From NCBI RefSeq assembly GCF_030056665.1, contig NZ_JASHIG010000001.1: a DNA stretch of 64,000 nucleotides. One strand, written 5' to 3'. A program made the translations under genes and the position numbers. The notes below the pieces were generated by a model that worked only from the letters and a program-made list of their open reading frames with translations, searched no databases and had not been told where the DNA came from. This document shows positions 7,795 through 16,133 of this stretch, piece by piece. The DNA is from Flectobacillus roseus (lineage in GTDB: Bacteria > Bacteroidota > Bacteroidia > Cytophagales > Spirosomataceae). The first letter of the stretch is position 1. Every line of letters begins with the position of its first letter.

Positions 7795-8926
7795 GATGAA
7801 TCGTTTTAAGCATTTTTCCGATTACTTTTCCTTTTTGAAAAAGCAATTCCCTACAATTTTGCAAGGAAATTTCGAGAGATTGTGGTCCCGTCTGAATTGC
7901 ACTTACATACACCACTTCGGGAATTTCTAGCAACTTATCAAGCTCTTGAATTTGTCCAGCTATTCCAAAAATAGGTTTCTGATATGTTTTAGCATACTTT
8001 AAAACTTCAGAAAGCACTTTACCTTGAAATGATTGGCTATCGATACGCCCCTCACCTGTGATAACAATATCAGCTTCTTCCACGGCCGTTGACAAACCAA
8101 TCGTTTCGAAAACCCATTGAGCTGCCGAAATGATTTTTCCGCCCAAAAAACAAATACCTCCTGCTCCTATTCCTCCACCCGCGCCAGCACCAGCTATCTC
8201 TTGCGTGTCAATGGAAAAGGTATCTTTAAATATCCTATGAATTTGCTCAAGACCATGATTCAATAGTTCGACCTCTTCTGAATTTGCCCCTTTTTGTGGA
8301 GCATAAACAAAGGCTGCACCATTCTTTCCAAATAGTGGATTGGTCACGTCTGTCGCAATATAAAATTCGGTGGTGTAAATTCGTGTATCTATATCTTGTG
8401 TAAGGATGGAAGCGATTTTCCCTACATTTTCCCCTGAGGCTTCTAAAGTCTTTCCCTTTTCATCCAAAAATTGGTATCCTAATGCCTTAGCCATACCCAT
8501 GCCCGCATCGTTGGTAGCACTTCCTCCAACCGTCAAAAAGATCTTTTTTGCTCCTCTATCCAAAGCATGCTTGATAAGTACGCCCGTCCCGAAGGTGGAA
8601 GTCTTCATCACATTTCTTTCCTCTGGTCGAAGCAATTCTAATCCCGAAGCCTTTGCCATTTCGATAATGGCTGTTTCTTGTTGAGCTATCCAAAGATAAC
8701 TTGCCTCGATAGGACGAAGAAGGGCATCGAAAGTAAGTACAAACTCATACTTTCCATCCAATGCCAATTGCAAGGCTTCGAGCGTACCTTCTCCCCCATC
8801 AGCCAGTGGTTTTTGCATTATATGAGCTTCTGGAAATGTATAAAAAATTCCTTCAGAAATAGACTCACAGACTTTCTTGGTAGAAAGAGCATCTTTAAAT
8901 GAATCACATGCAATGAGGATTTTCAT
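7787..8926 (-). CDS. Glycerate kinase (GlxK/GarK family)
   Basis: The enzyme of 379 residues phosphorylates D-glycerate with ATP, most GlxK/GarK members giving 2-phosphoglycerate. The start M-K-I-L-I-A-C-D-S-F-K-D and the motifs L-A-D-G-G-E-G-T, V-G-G-S-A-T-N-D-A-G-M-G, G-A-G-A-A-G-G-G-like G-A-G-A-G-G-G-I-G-A-G and T-G-E-G-R-I-D are family hallmarks. It starts 2 nt after the end of the LysE gene and overlaps the Crp gene by 8 nt, so the three are one transcript. Glyoxylate or serine breakdown products are likely sources of glycerate. Confidence 0.95.
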   Translation of the reverse strand: MKILIACDSFKDALSTKKVCESISEGIFYTFPEAHIMQKPLADGGEGTLEALQLALDGKYEFVLTFDALLRPIEASYLWIAQQETAIIEMAKASGLELLRPEERNVMKTSTFGTGVLIKHALDRGAKKIFLTVGGSATNDAGMGMAKALGYQFLDEKGKTLEASGENVGKIASILTQDIDTRIYTTEFYIATDVTNPLFGKNGAAFVYAPQKGANSEEVELLNHGLEQIHRIFKDTFSIDTQEIAGAGAGGGIGAGGICFLGGKIISAAQWVFETIGLSTAVEEADIVITGEGRIDSQSFQGKVLSEVLKYAKTYQKPIFGIAGQIQELDKLLEIPEVVYVSAIQTGPQSLEISLQNCRELLFQKGKVIGKMLKTIHHG

Positions 8927-8928
8927 GG

Positions 8929-9543
8929 TTAAATCATAAACTGTTTATACAAAATAGCCATTGCCGAACCTATAAAAACCAAACCAGCTACCTGATTGAT
9001 ACGCGTAATTATTTTAGGGGTAAGTATTCTTTTCATCTTATTCGCGTAATAAGAAATAAGCGATTCAGCCAGCATAGTGGCCACCAAACTCAAACAAAAG
9101 AAAACTATAATTTGCCCTAAATCGAAATGCTGCGCCCCCTTTAGGTAGGTAGATGTACCAAAAACTGCAATATAATTAGAAGGATTAAGTAGGTTAAGGA
9201 AAAGTCCAGAGGTAAAATAATACAGTACTGTACCAAATTTTGTTTTGGGGTACACTAATTGTGGCTGTTGTTTGAAAATACTGATTAATCCCAATCCCAT
9301 CAATAATACAGCTCCACCAACAGACAAATACATATCAAAATTGTCGATTTGTGGTAAGAATGCTGTGCCAAACACTGCCAAAAACATCAATATCGCATCT
9401 GCGGCGGTCACACCCAATGCTATCAACATACCACTTTTGTAGCCATTATCAATACTCGTTTGTATCAATCTAAAAAAGGCTGGTCCAAATGTAAAACACA
9501 GAATAAAGCCATACAAAAAACCAAAAAATGCTGCTGTTATCAT
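8929..9543 (-). CDS. LysE-family amino-acid exporter
   Basis: The membrane protein of 204 residues has about six hydrophobic segments. It starts with F-F-G-F-L-Y-G-F-I-L-C-F-T-F-G-P-A-F-F, the LysE/RhtB N-terminal motif with the conserved G-P. These carriers export basic or neutral amino acids or homoserine lactone; the substrate here is not known. It is the first gene of the operon with glycerate kinase and a Crp-type regulator. Confidence 0.85.
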   Translation of the reverse strand: MITAAFFGFLYGFILCFTFGPAFFRLIQTSIDNGYKSGMLIALGVTAADAILMFLAVFGTAFLPQIDNFDMYLSVGGAVLLMGLGLISIFKQQPQLVYPKTKFGTVLYYFTSGLFLNLLNPSNYIAVFGTSTYLKGAQHFDLGQIIVFFCLSLVATMLAESLISYYANKMKRILTPKIITRINQVAGLVFIGSAMAILYKQFMI

Positions 9544-9610
9544 ACAATATATCTTAAATTTGATTGAGAATACGCTACTATTACTATTCCAATCAAAATG
9601 TTCTTTCTTA

Positions 9611-10159
9611 TTAAATTCCTTTCAACCTAGCTACTTTCAACAAGGCTGCAATGCTCAACGAATCTGTAATTTCTGAATTCATCACCATTTCAATGGCTTT
9701 TGACAAGCTTACTTTTTGTATCTTCAGAATTTCGGTATCGTCTGGTTCTGATTCACCAAAAGTTAAATTTTCGGCTAAATACATATAACCGACCTCGTCA
9801 GTCACCGAATTTGAGGTATGAATTCGTCCCAACTCTGTCCAACTTTCGGCAGAGATACCCGTTTCTTCTTTCAATTCTCGTTTAGCTGAATCAAGACTCT
9901 CTACGTCTAAGGCTCCTCCGCCCATCGGAATTTCCCAAGAATACTCTTCTAAAGGATATCGATATTGTCCTACTAGCCAAGTATTTAACTCGCTATCAAC
10001 AGGAACAATTGCAATTGCTTTGTTTTTAAAATGAGCTACCCCATAAATACCCGGTTCGCCATTAGGTTTAATTACTTCCTCGTGTCTTATGCTTACCCAA
10101 GGATTATCGTATACTTGGGTAGAAGAGGTTTTGGTCCAAGGATTTTTATCTTTTGTCAT
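9611..10159 (-). CDS. NUDIX hydrolase (ADP-ribose pyrophosphatase-like)
   Basis: The protein of 182 residues hydrolyses nucleoside diphosphate derivatives. The Nudix box is G-G-G-A-L-D-V-E-S-L-D-S-A-K followed by R-E-L-K-E-E-T-G. Spacing before R-E-L is one residue shorter than the G-x5-E-x7-REU-x-EE consensus. The preceding Q-Y-R-Y-P-L-E-E-Y-S-W-E-I-P matches ADP-ribose-specific members. The ATG at 10159 is chosen because a -7 box (complement of 10164-10171) lies only 4 nt upstream. Any upstream start would be untranscribed from it, and the mRNA is probably leaderless. Confidence 0.88.
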   Translation of the reverse strand: MTKDKNPWTKTSSTQVYDNPWVSIRHEEVIKPNGEPGIYGVAHFKNKAIAIVPVDSELNTWLVGQYRYPLEEYSWEIPMGGGALDVESLDSAKRELKEETGISAESWTELGRIHTSNSVTDEVGYMYLAENLTFGESEPDDTEILKIQKVSLSKAIEMVMNSEITDSLSIAALLKVARLKGI

Positions 10160-10163
10160 ACCA

Positions 10164-10171
10164 CAAAGGTA
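10164..10171 (-). promoter_or_regulatory. Promoter -7 box for the NUDIX gene
   Basis: The complement reads TACCTTTG and ends 4 nt before the ATG. The transcription start expected 5-8 nt further on would fall at or next to the start codon. Confidence 0.7.
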
Positions 10172-10368
10172 GAGCATCAAGCTGAGATACAAAACAGGAA
10201 ATATTACGTTTTATATGAACTATTCCGAAATTGATTCGGTTTTTATAATCATTCCCTATAATTTTCGTTCGACAAATTGAAGGCTATCAGGAATTATGGA
10301 GTGGTATTTTTTTCAAAATGGTAAAGTATAAATAAAACTTTCCAAATCAGTAATCAGCTCCCTTTCAG

Positions 10369-10376
10369 TACCTTTG
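10369..10376 (+). promoter_or_regulatory. Promoter -7 box for the CDF transporter gene
   Basis: TACCTTTG lies 19 nt upstream of the ATG at 10396. No clear TTG -33 element stands at the usual distance. Confidence 0.65.
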
Positions 10377-10395
10377 TGCAAATTCTAATAATACC

Positions 10396-11379
10396 ATGAC
10401 CCCTAAATATCGGATTATCCTAGCTTCGTTTGTAGTTAGTACTTTATTGATGATTGTCAAATTTGTGGCCTACTACATGACCTATTCAAGTGCTATTTTA
10501 ACAGATGCCCTCGAATCAATTATCAATGTAGTCGCTAGTGGATTTGCGTTCTACGCTATTTATCTCGCTTCGCAGCCCAAAGACCTAAACCACCCTTATG
10601 GTCATGGTAAAATTGAATTTTTTTCTGCTGGATTGGAAGGTGTCTTAATCGTACTTGCAAGTATCTTTATCATATTTCATGCGGTTCAAAACTTCTTTAA
10701 TCCTCAACCTCTTTCAGATCTTCCTTTGGGTCTAGGAATTATCATTTCTGGGGTTGTCATCAACTGGTTTCTAGGATATTATATCGAAAAAGAAGGGATA
10801 AAATATCAGTCACCTACCTTAATTGCTGATGGAAAGCACCTCAAATTAGACGCACAAAGCGGTATTATTTTGATTGCAGCCGTGGCATTGGTGGTATTCA
10901 CTGAATCTGCTTGGGTAGATGGTGTCGCATCTGTAATTTTTGCGGTATACATGGGTTGGAGTGGCATAAAAATCATGCGAAAATCTATCGGGGGATTAAT
11001 GGACGAAACTGACCAAGAAACGCTTGAAAAGGTAGTGCAAATATTGAAAAACAATAAAAAATCCGAGTGGATAGATATTCATAATTTGCGTATCCAACAC
11101 TACGGATCCGATCTTCATATCGACTGTCATATTACATTGCCTCGTTATTATAATCTCGAAGTGGTACATGCCAATGTTCACGAATTTGAAGATATCTTAG
11201 GCGCTGAATTTCAAGGCAATGTAGAAATATTCATTCACGCCGATCCATGTCTCGACGATTGCTGTTATTATTGTAAAGTACAGGATTGTCCTATTAGAAA
11301 ATTCCCTGTTTCCAAAACTATTGAATGGAATGAAGTCAATTTATCGCTTAATCAAAAACACTTCATTGAAAGCATATAG
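10396..11379 (+). CDS. Cation diffusion facilitator (metal/proton antiporter)
   Basis: The 327-residue protein has six membrane segments (about residues 7-195) and a C-terminal cytoplasmic domain. The metal site is T-D-A-L-E-S in helix 2, where Glu stands in the place of the more common His, and A-D-G-K-H-L-K-L-D in helix 5. The H-P-Y-G-H-G-K motif between helices 2 and 3 is intact. An unusual Cys-rich tail, D-P-C-L-D-D-C-C-Y-Y-C with a following D-C-P, may bind metal. Zn, Fe or Mn are possible substrates. The next gene overlaps its end by 59 nt. Confidence 0.9.
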   Translation: MTPKYRIILASFVVSTLLMIVKFVAYYMTYSSAILTDALESIINVVASGFAFYAIYLASQPKDLNHPYGHGKIEFFSAGLEGVLIVLASIFIIFHAVQNFFNPQPLSDLPLGLGIIISGVVINWFLGYYIEKEGIKYQSPTLIADGKHLKLDAQSGIILIAAVALVVFTESAWVDGVASVIFAVYMGWSGIKIMRKSIGGLMDETDQETLEKVVQILKNNKKSEWIDIHNLRIQHYGSDLHIDCHITLPRYYNLEVVHANVHEFEDILGAEFQGNVEIFIHADPCLDDCCYYCKVQDCPIRKFPVSKTIEWNEVNLSLNQKHFIESI

Positions 11380-12196
11380 TCTTATAGCTTTGGCCTTTGT
11401 ATGTTGTGTTTTAGGTCTAAGTGCGTGTCTCCAAGGTTTTACAATGAGCGCCAATCAAGTAGATGAATACTACGCTGCCTTACCGCCCAAGCCCGATTTC
11501 AGTTATGCAGAATACGAGCATAAGAAAATATATTTTGCTCAATCAACCAATGTTCGTCATAAATTACTGTTTCTCATACATGGCGCACCCGGTGCATGGT
11601 TTGGCTATAAAGATTATCTAAATGACTCTTTGTTGTTGCAGAAGTTTAAAATCGTTGCCGCCGACCGATTCGGGTATAACCACTCTGACAGAAAGTTAGT
11701 GACCATTGATGAGCAGGCAAAAGCTTTTTATGAATTGCTAAAAAAATATCCTGACTACGAAATAACAGTGGTGGGACGTTCGTATGGTGCTGCTATTGCT
11801 GCCAAACTAGCAATGGATTATCCAGCTTTAGTCAAAAAACTCTTCCTGATTTCTCCTGCATGTGCGCCGAAACTAGAAAAATACTGGTGGTTCTCTAAGC
11901 CCGTAAATACCGGATTGGTAAAGTTCTTTTTGCCGTCGTATGTAAATAGAGCGAGTGAAGAGAAATTTTCTCATCAAGAAGACTTAGCAAATTTAGAAAA
12001 GGATTGGCGTAAAATTCACTGCCCAGTGGTGATTTTACAAGGAGGACGAGATTGGATTATTGATACGCGAAATGGAGCCTATTTGGACTCTATGATAACT
12101 GAAGCACCAAAACAATTTATCTTTTTACCCGAAAACGGTCATTTGTTGACTGAAGAACGGAAAGATTTGATAAAAGATTTGTTATTAAAACCGTAG
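11321..12196 (+). CDS. Alpha/beta hydrolase, probable lipoprotein
   Basis: The protein of 291 residues has a hydrophobic N-terminus ending in a lipobox-like L-S-A-C (residue 35-36), so it is probably a lipid-anchored envelope enzyme. The hydrolase triad is visible: H-G-A-P-G oxyanion loop, nucleophile elbow G-R-S-Y-G, acid in G-G-R-D-W and His in E-N-G-H. The substrate is unknown. The start lies 59 nt inside the CDF gene. The signal peptide supports this start, since the next Met (11444) would lose it. Confidence 0.75.
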   Translation: MNGMKSIYRLIKNTSLKAYSLIALAFVCCVLGLSACLQGFTMSANQVDEYYAALPPKPDFSYAEYEHKKIYFAQSTNVRHKLLFLIHGAPGAWFGYKDYLNDSLLLQKFKIVAADRFGYNHSDRKLVTIDEQAKAFYELLKKYPDYEITVVGRSYGAAIAAKLAMDYPALVKKLFLISPACAPKLEKYWWFSKPVNTGLVKFFLPSYVNRASEEKFSHQEDLANLEKDWRKIHCPVVILQGGRDWIIDTRNGAYLDSMITEAPKQFIFLPENGHLLTEERKDLIKDLLLKP

Positions 12197-12223
12197 ACCT
12201 TAATTAGTAAGGTCTACGGTTTT
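12187..12223. terminator. Bidirectional terminator
   Basis: The perfect 15-bp arms AAAACCGTAGACCTT and its complement enclose a 7-nt loop. The stop codon of the hydrolase lies in the left arm. It separates it from the convergent SPFH gene. Confidence 0.9.
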
Positions 12224-12228
12224 GGAGA

Positions 12229-13149
12229 CTATTTCACTTCTTTCAATTGTTGTAAAGCTGAAAGCTGTTTCATCGTTTTTTCCATTCCTTCAGTTGAACC
12301 GTCTAAGAAAATAACATTTCCTTTTCCTTGTTCCGCGAAATGCTTAATGGCTTCAGTCCACATTGAGAATAAAATGAGTGAAGCATCTAATTGGTTATCT
12401 TTCATCACTTTAGCAGACTCTGCCATCCCTTTTGCTACTTCCTCACGGAACAACGCAACCCCTTGTCCGCGCAATTGTGCTGCCACTTTTTCGGCTTCAG
12501 CCGCAATACGAATGGCATTTCCTTCTGCCTCTGCTGCTTTTGTTTTGGTAATTAACAAAGCCTGACCTTCATTTTCAGCAGCAGCTTTTAAGTTATTTGA
12601 AGCCACAATTTGTGCCATCGAGCGCATAATTGCTTCATCAAAAGCAATGTCATTCAGTTGTAAGTCAATCAAATGATATCCCCAAGTTTCGAGGGTGTTA
12701 TCGATATGCTCCTTTACCTGAATCACAATTTCGCTTCTCAGACCAAGTACCTCAGCTTGGCGCTTAGTTGCCACCAATGCACGAATAGTACCTTCAATCG
12801 TACGAATCAAAGCTTGCATAAATGAGCGCTCGTCCATAAACTTAAAGGCCACATTTTTGATAGTTTCCTCCTCTTGGTTCATTACGGCATATACCAACAT
12901 TGCTTTGAAGTTCACATTGGCTTGATCGGCAGTAATAGCTTGAAATTCGAGTTCGATCGAACGACTTTGAATAGAGATTTTCTTGAAAATTGCTTCAATA
13001 AACGGAATTTTAAAGTTTAGCCCTGGCGTCATGATTCGCTGGTATTTACCAAAAATAGTCACCACTGCAACAGTTCCCTGATTGACCACCGCAAACGAAA
13101 GTGCCAAAAGAGGAAAGGCAATCACTAATAAAACAAGTAAAAACGACAT
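12229..13149 (-). CDS. SPFH/band-7 (stomatin-like) membrane protein
   Basis: The protein of 306 residues has one N-terminal membrane helix (residues 2-22) followed by a band-7 domain (V-N-Q-G-T-V-A-V-V-T-I-F-G-K-Y, then the Q-S-R-S-I-E-L strand) and a long Ala/Glu-rich coiled coil (about 190-260). Such proteins form membrane microdomain rings and often regulate proteases. No NfeD partner is next to it, which is unusual for slipins. The start at 13149 is preferred to 13206 because the membrane helix follows it directly. Confidence 0.85.
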   Translation of the reverse strand: MSFLLVLLVIAFPLLALSFAVVNQGTVAVVTIFGKYQRIMTPGLNFKIPFIEAIFKKISIQSRSIELEFQAITADQANVNFKAMLVYAVMNQEEETIKNVAFKFMDERSFMQALIRTIEGTIRALVATKRQAEVLGLRSEIVIQVKEHIDNTLETWGYHLIDLQLNDIAFDEAIMRSMAQIVASNNLKAAAENEGQALLITKTKAAEAEGNAIRIAAEAEKVAAQLRGQGVALFREEVAKGMAESAKVMKDNQLDASLILFSMWTEAIKHFAEQGKGNVIFLDGSTEGMEKTMKQLSALQQLKEVK

Positions 13150-13248
13150 AGTTGTAAAGTTATAGGTTAAAAAAAACAGCATACTCGGACGAATATGCTG
13201 TTTCAATTTTACAGAAAAAATACCAAAGTCGATAATAATATTTCAAAT

Positions 13249-13950
13249 TTATGCGCCTTTTATGCTTCCCATACCTCCATCGACCCCGATTATTTGACCA
13301 GTAGTCCATGACGAAAGTTCACTTAATAAAAAGGTAGAGATACGTGCTATGTCATCTGAGGTACCAACTCTTCCTAATGGATGACGTTTGTTTGAAGCTT
13401 CTTTTTTCTCTTCAGTTGATAGTAAATTTTTGGCTAAAGGGGTATCCGTCAACGATGGAGCCACACAGTTGACACGAATTTTCAAAGGAGATAGCTCTGC
13501 AGCTAACGATTTTGTTAAGCCTTCCACTGCTCCTTTCGATGCCGCTACCGAGGCATGAAAACCCATTCCAATTTTGGCTGCCACTGTACTAAACAATACG
13601 ATTGAAGCGCCATCTGCTTTCTTGAGTTTTGGCAATACCGCTTGAATTACAGCAACTGCACCAACCACATTTATTTGAAAGTCATTTTTAAAATCGTCTG
13701 TAGACAACCTGTTTATAGGTTTCAAATTAATCGTACCGGGGCAATATACCAATCCATCCAATGATTCAGGCAATTGACTAAATACCGAAGCATCCGGAGC
13801 ACTTGCATCCCAAGTCAAATGAATAACTCCTTCAACTTTTGGAGTATTTCTGGAGGCAGAAAAAACTTGGTGTCCTTCTCTCTGCAATTGCGAAGCGATT
13901 GCCTCACCTATTCCTGAACTAGCACCAATCACTAAATAATTCTTTGTCAT
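13249..13950 (-). CDS. SDR-family oxidoreductase lacking the usual catalytic Tyr
   Basis: The protein of 233 residues has the Rossmann N-terminus G-A-S-S-G-I-G and a C-terminal G-Q-I-I-G-V-D-G-G, so NAD(P) binding is expected. The catalytic motif Y-x-x-x-K reads V-A-A-S-K (H-A-S-V-A-A-S-K): Val replaces Tyr while the Lys is kept. The upstream Ser is in V-L-F-S-T-V. I recall a natural SDR branch with H-A-S-[IV]-A-A-[AS]-K at this place, so this may not be decay. The substrate is unknown. It stands alone. Confidence 0.85.
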   Translation of the reverse strand: MTKNYLVIGASSGIGEAIASQLQREGHQVFSASRNTPKVEGVIHLTWDASAPDASVFSQLPESLDGLVYCPGTINLKPINRLSTDDFKNDFQINVVGAVAVIQAVLPKLKKADGASIVLFSTVAAKIGMGFHASVAASKGAVEGLTKSLAAELSPLKIRVNCVAPSLTDTPLAKNLLSTEEKKEASNKRHPLGRVGTSDDIARISTFLLSELSSWTTGQIIGVDGGMGSIKGA

Positions 13951-13982
13951 ATTTTGTGGAGTATTTTTATAAATATCTTAAA

Positions 13983-14026
13983 CAAAAAAAGGCATTTAAA
14001 GTATAAACTTCAAATGCCTTTTTTTG
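13983..14026. terminator. Hairpin terminator
   Basis: The arms CAAAAAAAGGCATTT and its complement enclose a short loop. It lies upstream of the SDR gene and about 200 nt downstream of folE, whose transcript it can end. Confidence 0.8.
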
Positions 14027-14115
14027 TTTGAATTTCAATAAATAAGCGCGTTTCTTATTAAGTACTAACGCAAAATAAGATCTATTTTATGTGAATTAGA
14101 CACGAGGCAATCGGC

Positions 14116-14177
14116 AAAAAAACATATCTATAGTTACTAAAAACATTTTAACCCTCTTTGCCTTGTGCCTGTTGCCT
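14116..14177 (+). repeat. 62-nt intergenic repeat, copy 1 (downstream of folE)
   Basis: The sequence matches 15800-15861 in the same orientation with about 80 percent identity. The last 21 nt (14157-14177, including CCTTGTGCCTGTTGCCT) are identical. The two copies bracket the folE-queD pair. Confidence 0.7.
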
Positions 14178-14220
14178 GTTCCCTAAAACAAATAACTTCA
14201 ATCAAATTTTGCACGGATAC

Positions 14221-14922
14221 TTATATTCCTATGTACTTCAAAAACTCCTGACGTACGCTTTCTTCCTGAAATTTACCGCCATAATAGCTAGTTACAGTCG
14301 ATGAAGTATCATCTTTTACGCCACGAGAGGCAACGCAAAGGTGTTTTGCATCTATCATAACAGCGACATTTTCAGTTCCTAAAATCTCCTGTAAATCTTT
14401 GGCAATTTGTACTGTCAAACGCTCTTGTACTTGTGGGCGCTTAGCATAATGCTGAACAATACGATTAAGCTTAGACAAGCCAACTACCTTACCTTCAGCG
14501 ATATAAGCCACATGAGCCTTACCAAAAATTGGCACAAAATGATGCTCACAATTTGAATAGAAGGAAATATTTTTTTCTACCAGCATTTCATTGTATTGAT
14601 ATTTGTTCTCAAACAATGCAATAGAAGGTTTATTTTTAGGGTCTAAACCACTGAATATCTCCTTAACATACATTTTAGCTACACGTTTTGGCGTACCTTT
14701 CAATGAATCATCAGTCAAATCTAGTCCTAAAGTTTCCATGATTTGTCTGAAATGATATTCGATTTGAGCTATCTTTTCATCATCGCTCAACTCAAAGGCA
14801 TCAGCACGCATAGGTGTATCCACAGAAGTCGAAATATGATCATCGCCAATTTCTTCATCTGTTAGCAATAATTTTCCATTATTATCCAACAGGGTATTCA
14901 ACAAAGTTTCGTTCTGTCTCAT
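14221..14922 (-). CDS. folE: GTP cyclohydrolase I
   Basis: The protein of 233 residues converts GTP to 7,8-dihydroneopterin triphosphate, the entry step for folate and for queuosine/pterin synthesis. Zinc and catalytic residues are visible in N-C-E-H-H-F-V-P and H-L-C-V-A-S-R-G-V, with the long form's E-E-I-G-D-D-H near residue 22, which fixes the start. The ATG lies 41 nt inside the end of the queD-like gene, so the two are one operon whose products act in sequence. Confidence 0.96.
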   Translation of the reverse strand: MRQNETLLNTLLDNNGKLLLTDEEIGDDHISTSVDTPMRADAFELSDDEKIAQIEYHFRQIMETLGLDLTDDSLKGTPKRVAKMYVKEIFSGLDPKNKPSIALFENKYQYNEMLVEKNISFYSNCEHHFVPIFGKAHVAYIAEGKVVGLSKLNRIVQHYAKRPQVQERLTVQIAKDLQEILGTENVAVMIDAKHLCVASRGVKDDTSSTVTSYYGGKFQEESVRQEFLKYIGI

Positions 14923-15301
14923 ATAATCTGATTTTAATATCCAAGTTTGGGTTTAGTTTGTTTCTGAGAATGTCATAAATAACAATAGCAATATTCTCTG
15001 CAGATGGATTAAGATCTTTAAACTCCTCAGTATCAAGGTTTAAGTTTCGATGATCAAATCGATCCAAGATTTCAACCTTTATAATATCGCTCAACACCTT
15101 CATATCAATCACATAGCCAGTTTCAGGATCTAATTCTCCAATCACTTGTACAATCAATTCGTAATTATGACCATGAAAGGTTGGATTATTACATTTACCG
15201 TAAACTCGCTCGTTCTTCTCATCCGTCCAATTAGGATTATGAAGGCGATGTGCGGCATTAAAGTGTTCTTTGCGGAACACCGCCACTCGCTTTGTACTCA
15301 T
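14882..15301 (-). CDS. queD: 6-carboxytetrahydropterin synthase / PTPS family
   Basis: The protein of 139 residues turns dihydroneopterin triphosphate into 6-carboxy-tetrahydropterin (QueD) or a related pterin. Zinc ligands are seen as H in F-N-A-A-H-R-L and H-G-H in T-F-H-G-H-N-Y. The catalytic Cys stands in G-K-C-N-N-P, and the C-terminal E of L-Y-E-T binds the pterin. It overlaps folE by 41 nt, so substrate supply is coupled. A queuosine role is most likely, but no other que gene is in the window. Confidence 0.9.
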   Translation of the reverse strand: MSTKRVAVFRKEHFNAAHRLHNPNWTDEKNERVYGKCNNPTFHGHNYELIVQVIGELDPETGYVIDMKVLSDIIKVEILDRFDHRNLNLDTEEFKDLNPSAENIAIVIYDILRNKLNPNLDIKIRLYETERNFVEYPVG

Positions 15302-15799
15302 TGTAATTTTGCTAATTTAAAAGTGAATTTAGAGACAAATGGACATATCGGGCAGGACACATCCCGAGCTTTCGCTCTCTTTGAAACAAACTATATTTTA
15401 TCGGGGATTTAGTCATCAAGTTTAAAAGTCGTCTGAAAGGTTGTCAGCAACACTCTTAAACTAAATCGGCGAGTAGTTCTTTCATTAAGTCAAACTTTAA
15501 GTTTGAAGAAAAGGTTTCGATTTTGTTTAAAATAATTTCAAAAACATTAAACAAAAAGGTTTTTATCTTGAAACAAAAATGGTTTTGTTTGACCCTATAA
15601 ATACCAAACACATAAATGATTGAGATTGTTCAATGTGATGATTAAATGTGATTTTGTATTTACTAATTCAAAGATACAAAGGAATTGTATCATTATAATA
15701 ATTTTACCAAAGGTTTGGATGTCGCAGTATGTGTTATGTTTGTTGTGGGCAAAATAGAATTTAGTTTTTGTGCCTAAGGCTTTCGGCTATGAGCTTTGG

Positions 15800-15861
15800 A
15801 AAAAAGCATATCTGTGGTTATTTTAAACATATTAACACTCTTTGCCTTGTGCCTGTTGCCT
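15800..15861 (+). repeat. 62-nt intergenic repeat, copy 2 (upstream of queD)
   Basis: This is the partner of 14116-14177; see there. It is directly repeated, not inverted, and carries no coding frame. Confidence 0.7.
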
Positions 15862-16022
15862 AGTGCTTGAACACATAAATAAATCTCTTACTGCACGATT
15901 ACTTAAAAAGGGTTTTTACTACACTGATTCACAAACTCCTGTTTATGAATTAGTTTACTTTTAAGTCAAAACTTACACGGAAACCGAAATTTGGGGATAT
16001 TAGAGTTTTTTAATTAGTTTAG

Positions 16023-16051
16023 TTGAAAAATCAAAACTATTCCTAAATTTG
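16023..16051 (+). promoter_or_regulatory. Promoter of the nucleotidyltransferase gene
   Basis: TTG (16023-16025), an 18-nt spacer and TAAATTTG (16044-16051) give a full Bacteroidota promoter, about 83 nt upstream of the ATG. Confidence 0.75.
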
Positions 16052-16133
16052 CGGTAATATATTACCTCGCTTTTGAGGCTTAAGCAACACTATTTTTAAA
16101 AATATATTGCTACTTTCATCGAGCATTATTTAT

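Larger units (their letters stand above)
15302..16133. other. Long AT-rich intergenic region
   Basis: No gene was found in these 830 nt between divergent genes. It holds a short in-frame stretch without family features, the second copy of the 62-nt repeat (15800-15861), a minus-strand TATCTTTG -7 box (complement of 15669-15676) that could serve queD-folE through a long leader, and the promoter of the nucleotidyltransferase (16023-16051). Confidence 0.55.
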
